Shown here piece by piece: positions 1-6,701 of a stretch of DNA of 25,983 nt. The DNA lies in NCBI GenBank assembly GCA_016930995.1, contig JAFGFQ010000138.1:1-25983 (forward strand). The letters run 5' to 3'. The stretch is from Thermoplasmatota archaeon. GTDB taxonomy: Archaea; Thermoplasmatota; E2; DHVEG-1. Below the pieces are notes generated by a model. It had not been told where the DNA came from. It saw only the letters and a program-made list of their open reading frames with translations, and made no database searches. Made by a program: the position numbers and the translations under genes. The first letter of the stretch is position 1; the number at the start of each line of letters is the position of its first letter.

Positions 1-1
1 A

Positions 2-385
2 ACTTCAGCTATCGGAATATTTGAGCTGAATGTTTCTGTAATTATGGATAGAAAAAAGATATCTAGGAAAAAAACAAGCATCATCCTCACTTTTATTCTT
101 TTTTTAGTAGGGTTGCCTGCTGCATTGAGTTACACCTCTTTAGATTTGAATGTCGCAGGAATGAAGATCCTTGATTTAATGGATGAGAGTTTAGGCACCA
201 TGGGTTTACCAATTATGGCGTTATTTATTGCTCTTGTTTTCACATGGTTTATGGACAATAAAGTATTATCTAAGCAGGTTAGTGATTCAAAACATTGGCA
301 ATTTATCGTGCTGACTGCAACTAAATATGTGATCCCAGTTATTCTTATTCTTGTTATTATTTCATCTTTGATTTTACGTTTTTAA
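2..385 (+). CDS. C-terminal end of a sodium-dependent NSS/SNF-family transporter (partial)
   Basis: The frame is open from base 2, so the gene enters from outside the window and the ATG at base 44 is an internal methionine. The residues before it (TSAIGIFELNVSVI) and after it (MDRKKISRKK) match the pattern at the start of a late transmembrane segment in the neurotransmitter:sodium symporter family. LPAALSYTSLDLN followed by LDLMDESLGTMGLPIMALFIAL is also typical of that family, as is the last hydrophobic helix after KYVIPVILI. The family imports amino acids or related solutes with sodium across the cytoplasmic membrane; the substrate cannot be read from this fragment. About 127 residues are present, roughly the last quarter of a usual 440-500 residue protein. 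The region is AT-rich like the island that follows. Confidence 0.8.
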   Translation, partial: TSAIGIFELNVSVIMDRKKISRKKTSIILTFILFLVGLPAALSYTSLDLNVAGMKILDLMDESLGTMGLPIMALFIALVFTWFMDNKVLSKQVSDSKHWQFIVLTATKYVIPVILILVIISSLILRF

Positions 386-397
386 TGTTAGGAAAAG

Positions 398-418
398 ATG
401 CAGGGGAAGGGATTTGAA
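398..418 (-). repeat. Left copy of a 21-base direct repeat resembling a tRNA 3' end
   Basis: Bases 398-418 are identical to 2325-2345; the core reads gcaggggaagggatttgaa. Reverse-complemented, it gives a T-loop (TTCAAAT), the 3' half of a T-stem (CCCTT), a seven-base acceptor strand (CCCCTGC) and a discriminator A. No rest of a tRNA follows, so this is a fragment, not a tRNA gene. Similarity between the two copies stops just after the T-loop. Such partial tRNA 3' ends are the usual footprint of site-specific integration; here that is an inference. Confidence 0.7.
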
Positions 419-478
419 ATCCAAAATACATGTAAAATTAAACCGTTACTCCTGTTAACTATACTTCGCCATTTTTGA

Positions 479-817
479 TTATAGAATTATTGTTTTTTCT
501 GTTGGTCTGGGAGTTTTTACTACAAGCACCCTCAACGTAACATTACTTTTATTATACCAACAATGAACAATCCTCGCTGGGCTTTCAATAAGAGTATCAG
601 GTCCCACTTCCTTCTTTTCATCTCCAATTTCAACGATACCAACTCCGTCAAGAACATAAAAAAATACATCAACAGGTGTGATATGCCGTTTTAAAGATTC
701 ACCAGGTTTAAAGGTTATATGTACTACCTGAGCATGGTTAGTATCATATATTTTCCTTGCATCAATGTGATGAGCATTTTCAGATACTTCTACATTATCT
801 ACTTGTGTTATTTTCAT
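479..817 (-). CDS. Small single-domain cupin protein
   Basis: This is a protein of about 112 residues with one cupin beta-barrel. The metal-site region reads FKPGESLKRHITPVDVFFYVLDG, with the glycine turn GIVEIGDEK, and the second motif reads SPARIVHCWYNKS. I prefer the start at 817 because GGAG lies nine bases before it, four bases after the stop of the upstream permease gene; an in-frame ATG at 838 would add seven residues and overlap the permease. It is the last gene of the PadR-permease-permease-cupin operon. Cupins of this size are metal-binding enzymes or sensors, and no reaction can be assigned. The context suggests handling or sensing of the transported compound. Confidence 0.75.
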   Translation of the reverse strand: MKITQVDNVEVSENAHHIDARKIYDTNHAQVVHITFKPGESLKRHITPVDVFFYVLDGVGIVEIGDEKKEVGPDTLIESPARIVHCWYNKSNVTLRVLVVKTPRPTEKTIIL

Positions 818-821
818 TTTA

Positions 822-1394
822 TCATTCTCCATTTTCATTTTCTATTCTATTAATCGTTAGTCCTTTTTCATTCCATTCAACTATTCTTTCAATTATATAC
901 CCCATGAATATTACAAAAATAATTGTTAAAATTAATCGTGATACCATAAAATCTACTCCAAGAAATTGCAATTCAACAAGTTCCTGAGGTAATTTAATAC
1001 AAGCCCAAGCAGAAAGAAAAACGATTATATTTGAGATTCTCGCTCCTTTTTTTACAAGTGTTGCTGCCAGTGGAAAAGCAACATACAAAGGACCGGTAGG
1101 TAATGCACCAAGAATTATTGCTAAGGCAATCCCTTTAATTCCCGAGGTTTTACCTAAATATTTTACAACTGTTTCATCAGAGATAAAAACAGCGAAAAGA
1201 CCCATGATTATCATCACAGCAGGAAGAACAATCATCATTTCAATAAAATACTCTTGAGCAGTTGAAACAACTGCATCTGTTTTTGCTGGAAAAAACAGTA
1301 GAAGAACAACAGCAACAACAATAGTTATCCCAAAGAAAAACCAATCACGTAATAGTTTCTTTTTCTGCTTTATTTGCTGCTCTTTAGGTTCTAT
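822..1394 (-). CDS. Half-size permease B (DUF318/ArsP-like), apparent non-AUG start
   Basis: The first ATG in this frame is at 1238, but the frame is open for 52 more codons upstream. Those codons encode plausible protein: a charged stretch, then the hydrophobic helix WFFFGITIVVAVVLLLFF. The full product would be about 190 residues with several membrane helices and the family signature GIKGIALAIILGALPTGPLY, matching the second half of the two-part permease family related to ArsP. No ATG, GTG or TTG occurs in the extension. A very strong ribosome-binding sequence (GGGGGTGAT, bases 1406-1398 on the minus strand) lies three bases before an in-frame ATA at 1394. Alternatives are a -1 frameshift at the G5 run that fuses it to permease A, a one-base sequence error, or start loss. 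The substrate is unknown. Confidence 0.7.
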   Translation of the reverse strand: MEPKEQQIKQKKKLLRDWFFFGITIVVAVVLLLFFPAKTDAVVSTAQEYFIEMMIVLPAVMIIMGLFAVFISDETVVKYLGKTSGIKGIALAIILGALPTGPLYVAFPLAATLVKKGARISNIIVFLSAWACIKLPQELVELQFLGVDFMVSRLILTIIFVIFMGYIIERIVEWNEKGLTINRIENENGE

Positions 1395-1873
1395 AAAATC
1401 ACCCCCATAATAACAGCGATCAGGATAGCAATAGCAAAACTTAACCCATTTCTCAATAAAGCCATTTTTTTACCTAATATTTTAATTTCCAACGGCAATG
1501 TTATCATCCCAATCATAGTAAGAGTAGTAATAAATGCTGCAACAGCAGTAACTGATGCACCACTTTCAAGCATTGATGCTGCAAGAGGAAATGAAAGCAA
1601 GGCAGGAATGTGCATAAGAGCACCAACTACTCCTACGAGCAATACACCACCTATACCAGATTGCTCTCCTACAAATCTTGATATCTGCTCTGGCGGAACA
1701 AAACCAAGAAGCAAACCAATAAAAATGATAATAATGAACACCATTGGAAGCATTTTGATGAAAGTTTTTCCAGCCATTTTAAGCGATTTTATCGCTTTTT
1801 CCTTATTTTTAAAAAGCGCTATCAGCAAACCTACTATTGCAATACTGTTTATGACAAGTGCAGTAGAATTCAT
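1391..1873 (-). CDS. Half-size permease A (DUF318/ArsP-like)
   Basis: This 160-residue polytopic membrane protein has about four to five hydrophobic segments. Family-like features are FVPPEQISRFVGEQSGIGG, the small-residue helix GVVGALMHIPALLSFPLAAS, and TLPLEIKILGKKMALLRN near the end. In many genomes these permeases occur as adjacent half-size pairs; related full-length ArsP proteins export organoarsenicals. The substrate here is not known. The ATG overlaps the PadR stop as ATGA (1870-1873), and a GGAGG lies about ten bases upstream, so translation is probably coupled. It ends at 1391 inside the ribosome-binding region of permease B, and a five-G run lies just before its stop. Confidence 0.8.
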   Translation of the reverse strand: MNSTALVINSIAIVGLLIALFKNKEKAIKSLKMAGKTFIKMLPMVFIIIIFIGLLLGFVPPEQISRFVGEQSGIGGVLLVGVVGALMHIPALLSFPLAASMLESGASVTAVAAFITTLTMIGMITLPLEIKILGKKMALLRNGLSFAIAILIAVIMGVIL

Positions 1874-2253
1874 TCCTTGCTTCCTCCGAAATGCTTGTAA
1901 TAAAAAGTAGCCATTCCATCTATCATTTTTTTTCTTTCAATAATCATTTGAAGGTAGTTTTTCAAGTAATTTTTTCCTTTCTTTGTTACATGATATTGTC
2001 TTTGGTCGGGTCCTGATTTATTTTTTTTCCAACTCGATATTAATAACTTTTCTTTTTCCATCCGCCTAAGAGTTGTGTACATGGTACCAGATTTAATTTT
2101 GTGTCTACCATAACTAATTTCCTCAATTTTTTGGATTATATCATAACCATATGTAGGTTTTTCAAATATTACTCTTAAAATTAAAAATTTTAACCAACTT
2201 TTTTCAGGGTATATTTTATTCTCGTGAAACAAACATTGTTCAGGATGGTTCAT
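1870..2253 (-). CDS. PadR-family winged-helix transcriptional regulator
   Basis: The PadR fold is visible: helices with KFLILRVIFEKPTYGYDII, then IKSGTMYTTLRRMEKEKLL (recognition helix) and the wing GPDQRQYHVTKKGKNYL, followed by a C-terminal helix for dimerisation. I place the start at the ATG at 2253 (127 residues, beginning MNHPEQCLFHENK), because a TATA box lies about 25 bases upstream and gives a nearly leaderless message; an in-frame TTG at 2268 would add five residues. PadR proteins are usually ligand-responsive repressors of adjacent efflux or stress genes. It is first in the operon and overlaps permease A, so it probably controls the operon and itself. The short N-terminal extension has Cys and His residues that could take part in metal or ligand sensing; this is speculative. 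Confidence 0.85.
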   Translation of the reverse strand: MNHPEQCLFHENKIYPEKSWLKFLILRVIFEKPTYGYDIIQKIEEISYGRHKIKSGTMYTTLRRMEKEKLLISSWKKNKSGPDQRQYHVTKKGKNYLKNYLQMIIERKKMIDGMATFYYKHFGGSKE

Positions 2254-2274
2254 AAAACTATATAACAATGTTAC

Positions 2275-2284
2275 ATATATAAAA
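2275..2284 (-). promoter_or_regulatory. TATA box (box A) of the PadR-permease-cupin operon
   Basis: TTTTATATAT on the minus strand lies 22-31 bases upstream of the ATG at 2253, the standard archaeal spacing to a start site at or just before that codon. The region between holds the likely PadR autoregulation site, but no clear inverted repeat was recognised. Confidence 0.6.
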
Positions 2285-2324
2285 GTTTAGGTAATCGTTT
2301 GAACACGTTTTTAGAATTAAAATT

Positions 2325-2345
2325 ATGCAGGGGAAGGGATTTGAA
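2325..2345 (-). repeat. Right copy of the 21-base direct repeat resembling a tRNA 3' end
   Basis: This is identical to 398-418. Here the homology to a tRNA T-arm continues two more bases (gaacc), giving 15 bases in common with the T-arm of the tRNA-Thr that begins 82 bases further right. The acceptor strand differs from that tRNA, so the repeat comes from another tRNA or from an element carrying a tRNA-like end. Confidence 0.7.
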
Positions 2346-2426
2346 CCATTATCGAGATTGGAACTTGAATTAACAAATAAAAATTTTTGTTTTTCTCCTT
2401 CAGAATTACCGTGTTAATTATTGTCA

Positions 2427-2499
2427 AGCCGCCGAAGGGATTTGAACCCCTGACCTGCTGATTACGAATCAGCCGCTCCACCAGCTAAGCTACGGCGGC
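2427..2499 (-). tRNA. tRNA-Thr (anticodon CGT)
   Basis: The minus strand folds into a full 73-base cloverleaf. The acceptor GCCGCCG pairs with CGGCGGC, the D-arm has GCT/AGC, the anticodon stem is GCTGA/TCAGC with loop TTCGTAA, the variable loop is AGGTC, and the T-arm loop is TTCAAAT. The anticodon CGT reads ACG (Thr). The discriminator base is U, as is usual for archaeal tRNA-Thr. There is no encoded CCA and no intron. The AT-rich, probably acquired region begins next to its 3' end. Confidence 0.95.
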
Positions 2500-2520
2500 G
2501 TGCTACGGCCTGAATAGGGT

Positions 2521-2532
2521 ATGATATTAAAA
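2521..2532 (-). promoter_or_regulatory. Probable box A of the tRNA-Thr gene
   Basis: The minus strand reads TTTTTAATATCAT about 24-33 bases upstream of the mature tRNA 5' end at 2499, the expected place for an archaeal TATA element. Confidence 0.4.
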
Positions 2533-2589
2533 AATTGCCTATTGACCGGTTCGCAACATCTTTTTACTCAAATCTGTTACAAGACTGTG

Positions 2590-3249
2590 ATGATTTGCGG
2601 AACGGATGAATCCGGGCGTGGACCCTGCTTTGGGCCATTGGTTGTTGCAGGAATTCTTGTTAAGAACGATACAGAACTCGTTCGTATCGGTGTTGCTGAC
2701 TCCAAAAAGCTTACGCCCAGAAGACGGGAACAGCTAGCTCCGATGATACAGAAAATTGCCTCGAAATATGAACTGATTGTGATGCCTGCTGCGGATATCG
2801 ATGATTTGCGTAGGACCATGACGCTTAATGAACTAGAGGTGTTCGTCTACAGCAAGATTATTGAGAGACTCAAACCTGATGTCTGCTATGTCGATGCGGT
2901 GGACGTCAAAGAAGAACGGTTTGGAAGAGACATCCTGGCACATCTCTCTTATAAGCCTCAAATTATCTCTGAACATAAAGCTGATGAAAAATACCCGATT
3001 GTCGGGGCAGCAAGCATTCTTGCGAAGGTCACCAGAGATGAACATATCAGAAAGATTGCATCGGAGTTAGAACCAAGATTAAATCTTCCTCTAGGCAGTG
3101 GATATCCCTCTGATCCTGTGACGAAAAAATTCTTACAGACCTGGGTGGCACAGTTTGGGTCATTACCACCGCACGTGCGAAAATCCTGGGAAACCTGTCA
3201 ACAACTCATCAGGAACAAGAACACGAAACATTTAGATGATTTCTCATAA
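2590..3249 (+). CDS. rnhB: Ribonuclease HII
   Basis: The enzyme cleaves the RNA strand of RNA-DNA hybrids and removes single ribonucleotides from DNA. From the ATG at 2590 it is 219 residues, normal for archaeal RNase HII, and begins at the conserved MICGTDESGRGPCFGPL; the open frame back to 2521 adds 23 residues with no family similarity. The four metal-binding acidic residues are visible as D6, E7, D102 (in YVDAVD) and D132 (in EHKADEKYP). GAASILAKVTRDE and the GSGYPSDP tyrosine motif follow. It is a single gene, divergent from the tRNA-Thr and convergent with serC. Confidence 0.95.
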   Translation: MICGTDESGRGPCFGPLVVAGILVKNDTELVRIGVADSKKLTPRRREQLAPMIQKIASKYELIVMPAADIDDLRRTMTLNELEVFVYSKIIERLKPDVCYVDAVDVKEERFGRDILAHLSYKPQIISEHKADEKYPIVGAASILAKVTRDEHIRKIASELEPRLNLPLGSGYPSDPVTKKFLQTWVAQFGSLPPHVRKSWETCQQLIRNKNTKHLDDFS

Positions 3250-3371
3250 AAGTGGCAGAAATGCCAGCACCTTTGGCTGACATGTACCCCGCAATCCAAG
3301 TCAATTACTATTGGTATGCCTGTCTTTCTTTATATAGCTCAGAATGAGATCACTGAAAGTATTCGTTCCGT

Positions 3372-3405
3372 AAAAAAAATATATTAAAAAAAAGAAGGGA
3401 AAAAA
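3372..3405 (-). terminator. T-rich terminator after serC
   Basis: On the minus strand, just after the serC stop, runs of six, eight and eight T occur within 34 bases with no strong hairpin. This is the usual form of an archaeal oligo-T terminator. The 163-base gap between rnhB and serC shows nothing else. Confidence 0.65.
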
Positions 3406-3412
3406 CCGATGA

Positions 3413-4498
3413 TTACTGGTTTTGCTCCTGGAATTCTTTTAAAAACTTACAGAGTGCTCCAACGCCTTCCATTGACATCGCGTTATAAATCGATGCGCGC
3501 ATGCCACCCACATCACGATGTCCTTTCAGACCGATGAGTCCTTTCTTCTTTGCCTCATCGACACATTTTGCCTCAAGGTCTGGTGTTGCAAGGTTAAAGG
3601 TAACATTCATCAACGACCGTGAATCTGACTGTGCGACTCCTTTATAGAACCCATTTGATTTGTCAATCACATCGTAGACCATTTGTGCCTTCTGGCGGTT
3701 CTGTTTCTCCATGGCTGGGGCGCCACCAAGGGTTTTCAGATGCTCCAGGACGAGCTCACAGAGATAAATCGAGAAACACGGGCAGGTGTTATACAAGGAG
3801 TCCTTCTCCACATGGGTCTTGTATTTCAGCATGGTTGGTGTGTTCTCAGGGACTCTGTTTATGAGATCCTCTCGGATGATGACGACCGTGACCCCCGCAG
3901 GTCCAAGATTCTTTTGTGCACCCGCGTAAATAAGACCGAACTTCTTGACATCGATGACTTTATCCATGAAATTCGAGCTCATGTCACAGACAAGAGGCAC
4001 CTCGCTGGGAACCTTTGGCCATTGCTGCCATTCAATTCCCCCAATGGTCTCATTCCCCGTGATATGAGCAAATGCAGCATTTGAACTAAAGTCAACATTC
4101 TTTGGAATGTACGTAAACTTCTGGTCCTCTGAGGAGGCAACGATCTTCACCTCACCATACAGTTTTGCTTCCTTAATCGCTTTCTTTGCCCATGCACCGG
4201 TATGGACATATTCCATTGGCTTTCCTGCTTGATGCAGGTTCACAGGCGCCATGAAGAACTGGGTTGATGCTCCGCCTTGCAGCCATAACACCTTATACTC
4301 GCTAGGGATACCCATCAATTCTCGCAGCAGTTCTGATGCTTTCTTATGGACTGCGTCGTATTCCTTGGATCGATGGGAAATCTCAAGAACGGACATTCCT
4401 GTCCCCTGGAAATCAAGCAGTTCTTCCTGTGCTTTTTTCAGGACAGGAAGTGGTAGCGTCGCTGGCCCTGCATAAAAATTATACACACGTTTCGTCAT
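3413..4498 (-). CDS. serC: Phosphoserine aminotransferase (bacterial-type SerC)
   Basis: This PLP enzyme exchanges amino groups between 3-phosphohydroxypyruvate and glutamate in serine biosynthesis. The start at 4498 (MTKRVYNFYAGPATLP, 361 residues) has a GGAGG eight bases upstream and gives the usual SerC length; the longer frame to 4537 adds 13 residues. The cofactor lysine is K196 in YAGAQKNLGPAGV, close to K198 of E. coli SerC. SHRSKEY, the GGAS phosphate-binding segment and GHRDVGGMRASIYNAM are all typical. Full-length similarity to the E. coli type suggests transfer from bacteria, since many archaea lack this form. It stands alone with its own promoter and terminator. Confidence 0.95.
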   Translation of the reverse strand: MTKRVYNFYAGPATLPLPVLKKAQEELLDFQGTGMSVLEISHRSKEYDAVHKKASELLRELMGIPSEYKVLWLQGGASTQFFMAPVNLHQAGKPMEYVHTGAWAKKAIKEAKLYGEVKIVASSEDQKFTYIPKNVDFSSNAAFAHITGNETIGGIEWQQWPKVPSEVPLVCDMSSNFMDKVIDVKKFGLIYAGAQKNLGPAGVTVVIIREDLINRVPENTPTMLKYKTHVEKDSLYNTCPCFSIYLCELVLEHLKTLGGAPAMEKQNRQKAQMVYDVIDKSNGFYKGVAQSDSRSLMNVTFNLATPDLEAKCVDEAKKKGLIGLKGHRDVGGMRASIYNAMSMEGVGALCKFLKEFQEQNQ

Positions 4499-4542
4499 GA
4501 CAACGTCCTCCATTATCGCTAAGCCGGTGTATACCAAAAAGA

Positions 4543-4552
4543 GATTTAAAGC
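4543..4552 (-). promoter_or_regulatory. Box A upstream of serC
   Basis: GCTTTAAATC on the minus strand lies about 50 bases upstream of the serC ATG. A start site 25 bases downstream would give a leader of about 22 bases that includes the GGAGG. Confidence 0.45.
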
Positions 4553-4584
4553 ATTCGGAGTATGGTTTTATGCTTTCACCTACC

Positions 4585-4600
4585 TTAAAATATTTATATT
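4585..4600 (+). promoter_or_regulatory. BRE/TATA promoter of the beta-helix protein gene
   Basis: TTAAAATATTTATATT has the core TTTATATT at 4593-4600, preceded by an A-rich BRE-like stretch. It lies 28-35 bases upstream of the ATG at 4628, so the message should have almost no leader. Confidence 0.6.
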
Positions 4601-4627
4601 GGATACTACTATAAAAAAATAGACGTT

Positions 4628-6682
4628 ATGAAAAATATCCGGATACTTTTAACGATAGTTGTCATGGTTCTTATTCTTAATGGAACTGTGACTTCCTCTT
4701 TAGGGGAACGTGTATCAGTCCCTGGAGAGAAAACAACCATCTATGTGAACGGAGGCAATATTCAAGGACCATGGGATGGGAGCAGCGAACATCCGTTTCG
4801 ATATATCCAAGATGGAATCAACGCCTCCTCGGACTATGACCTCATCTATATCCACCAGGGGACGTACAATGAATCTCTCATCATCTCCCGACCCATCACG
4901 CTGTATGGAGAGAGTAACACTTGTATCGACGGTGGGTATCGACCTGTTATTTTTACAGTCAACTCAGAAAATGTCACATTCTATAATCTCCTGATACAAA
5001 ACTCAGGTGGACATTCAGATGATATGGGTCTTTATATTCAAAAATCTCATGTGAGTATTATCAATTGTACGTTTTATAGAACAAGAACCGGCATCAAGAC
5101 TGAAAATACGACGTTGCATAGGATAGAAAACTGTACGTTTTCCAACAATGGTATCGGCATTTGTTTAAAATCGACGAAGCAAATTACTATCATAGATTGT
5201 ACCTTTGGGCAAAATGCGATAGGTGTCTACCTAGAGAACGCTTCTGAACTTATCCTACGGTCATCATATTTTCATACCAACGGGCGGGCGTGTTTTTTCT
5301 TGGCTTCACAGCATATATCATTCTTTCGCTGTAACATTAGTGACAATAGCGTCAACCATGGGGGAGTATTTCTGGATGCTTGTTCTGTTATTAACATTGC
5401 CAATTGTCTTTTTCGTCACAATGGAATAGCACTACGAATGCTCCATTCAATCAGCATTGATGTCCATCAGTGTTCTTTTTCTTTTAACACACATTTCGCA
5501 CTTGTGGTTGATGCGGCTAGCACCTGTTCAATCACTGGATGTGACATCATTCATGGGTACCGAAGCGGGATTTACCTTTCAGGAAAAAGTACGCTGCTCC
5601 TTACCAAGAACAACATCTATGCGAACACTCTCTATGGGCTGTATGTAAAGTTTTCTGAGTGCGTGGCGAGAAATAACTATTGGGGGTGCTGGTCTGGGCC
5701 TTCAGTCTTGGCATATGGTTTCGGCGAACGGGTGCATATGCCGTTGATGAGAATGCAATGCTACCCTTGGTCGACCTATGTCCTCCCTGGTACTGGTGCG
5801 AACTGGACCATCCATAGCCCCTATCTCAATCGAGTCATTCAAACCCCGTTCACACGACCGATATATTTTTCAGGAAATGATGAAGATGGAGACGGTGTCC
5901 CTGATTGGTGGGAGACGAAATGGGGATATGACCCGTTTGTGTGGGAGAACCATACCTCTCTTGATCCTGATGCGGATGGACTAGTTAATATTGAAGAATG
6001 CTATGTAGACTCATATGGTTCAAATCCGTTCAAAAAAGACGTTTTTTTAGAAATTGACTGGATGAAATCAAAGGATTTATCACAAAGCAATAAACCTTCA
6101 CTGCAGCTTATAAGAGAAGCAGAACGCACGTTTGCGCACCATAATATCACGCTTCATGTTGATGTGGGAACCTACGATGGTGGTGAAGAAATTGCCTATT
6201 TCTCATCTCTCTCGTTTATTGACATCATCGATATCTATTGGTCTTATTTTCTTCATGAGGATCCCAACAACCCGCGGAAAGGTATCTTCAGATATGGAAT
6301 CATCTGTGATGTGGGTCCTGATGTGAATTTTCCATTCATGGGATGGGATCAGTTGGACAGTTTCTGTATCTCCGCCCAACAATTATCTGAACAGTTCCCT
6401 TTCCTAGCTCGCAGTCAACTTATTCTAAAAGCATCAATCCATCATCTTGGTCATACACTGGGTCTGCTGGCTGACCTGTACGATGGGATTGATAACGTTG
6501 ACACTTTACAGCCTTTTAGTATGCAATGGATCAAATATCGGAATTATAGAAGTAACATGAATTATTGGTACAAATATCAGACATTCTCGTATTCCGACGG
6601 TTCTCACGGACCTGGTGATTTTGATGATTATTCTCATCTGAATCTCAGTTTTTTTAAAAACACAATCTTTATGATAGCCTAA
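4628..6682 (+). CDS. Secreted beta-helix protein with a degenerate metzincin-like domain
   Basis: The product has 684 residues. Residues 1-26 form a signal peptide (MKNIRILLTIVVMVLILNG). Residues about 40-380 are a right-handed parallel beta-helix with repeats of about 22-24 residues bearing N-C-T/S-F turns (INCTF, IENCTFSNN, IDCTFGQN), as in NosD/PbH1 proteins. Residues about 415-465 hold calcium-binding D-rich loops (DEDGDGVPDWWE, LDPDADGLVNIEE). Residues 470-684 resemble archaeal secreted metallopeptidases: DVFLEIDWM, then HHLGHTLGL at 605-613, and a Met-turn-like SNMNYW at 642-647 with SYSDGS. The catalytic Glu of HExxH is His (H606) and the third ligand position (615) is Ala, so peptidase activity is unlikely. 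It probably binds surface polymers. It has no anchor. Confidence 0.8.
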   Translation: MKNIRILLTIVVMVLILNGTVTSSLGERVSVPGEKTTIYVNGGNIQGPWDGSSEHPFRYIQDGINASSDYDLIYIHQGTYNESLIISRPITLYGESNTCIDGGYRPVIFTVNSENVTFYNLLIQNSGGHSDDMGLYIQKSHVSIINCTFYRTRTGIKTENTTLHRIENCTFSNNGIGICLKSTKQITIIDCTFGQNAIGVYLENASELILRSSYFHTNGRACFFLASQHISFFRCNISDNSVNHGGVFLDACSVINIANCLFRHNGIALRMLHSISIDVHQCSFSFNTHFALVVDAASTCSITGCDIIHGYRSGIYLSGKSTLLLTKNNIYANTLYGLYVKFSECVARNNYWGCWSGPSVLAYGFGERVHMPLMRMQCYPWSTYVLPGTGANWTIHSPYLNRVIQTPFTRPIYFSGNDEDGDGVPDWWETKWGYDPFVWENHTSLDPDADGLVNIEECYVDSYGSNPFKKDVFLEIDWMKSKDLSQSNKPSLQLIREAERTFAHHNITLHVDVGTYDGGEEIAYFSSLSFIDIIDIYWSYFLHEDPNNPRKGIFRYGIICDVGPDVNFPFMGWDQLDSFCISAQQLSEQFPFLARSQLILKASIHHLGHTLGLLADLYDGIDNVDTLQPFSMQWIKYRNYRSNMNYWYKYQTFSYSDGSHGPGDFDDYSHLNLSFFKNTIFMIA

Positions 6683-6685
6683 CCG

Positions 6686-6695
6686 GTTTTTTCTT
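6686..6695 (+). terminator. Short T-run terminator after the beta-helix gene
   Basis: A run of six T followed by CTT lies four bases after the stop codon, in the 19-base gap before the convergent trmI gene. Confidence 0.35.
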
Positions 6696-6701
6696 GAATG
6701 T

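Noticed and set aside
44..385. A complete small membrane protein starting at the ATG at 44
   Set aside because: The frame is open to the window edge and the upstream residues fit the symporter family, so it is the end of a larger gene.
411..423. Perfect palindrome GGATTTGAAATCC at the left repeat as a regulator site
   Set aside because: Half of it is the tRNA T-loop sequence and it lies downstream of both neighbouring genes, so chance is the simpler explanation.
1374..1910. Long plus-strand frame of 178 codons opposite permease A and the end of the PadR gene
   Set aside because: It lies antisense to convincing family members and its product has no domain-like pattern; it is a shadow of hydrophobic coding.
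398..2345. The two 21-base repeats as degenerate full tRNA genes
   Set aside because: No anticodon arm or D-arm can be found next to either copy, and the 5' strand of the T-stem is missing.
3683..4084. Plus-strand frame of 133 codons inside serC
   Set aside because: serC is complete and intact on the other strand; the frame has no promoter or family pattern.
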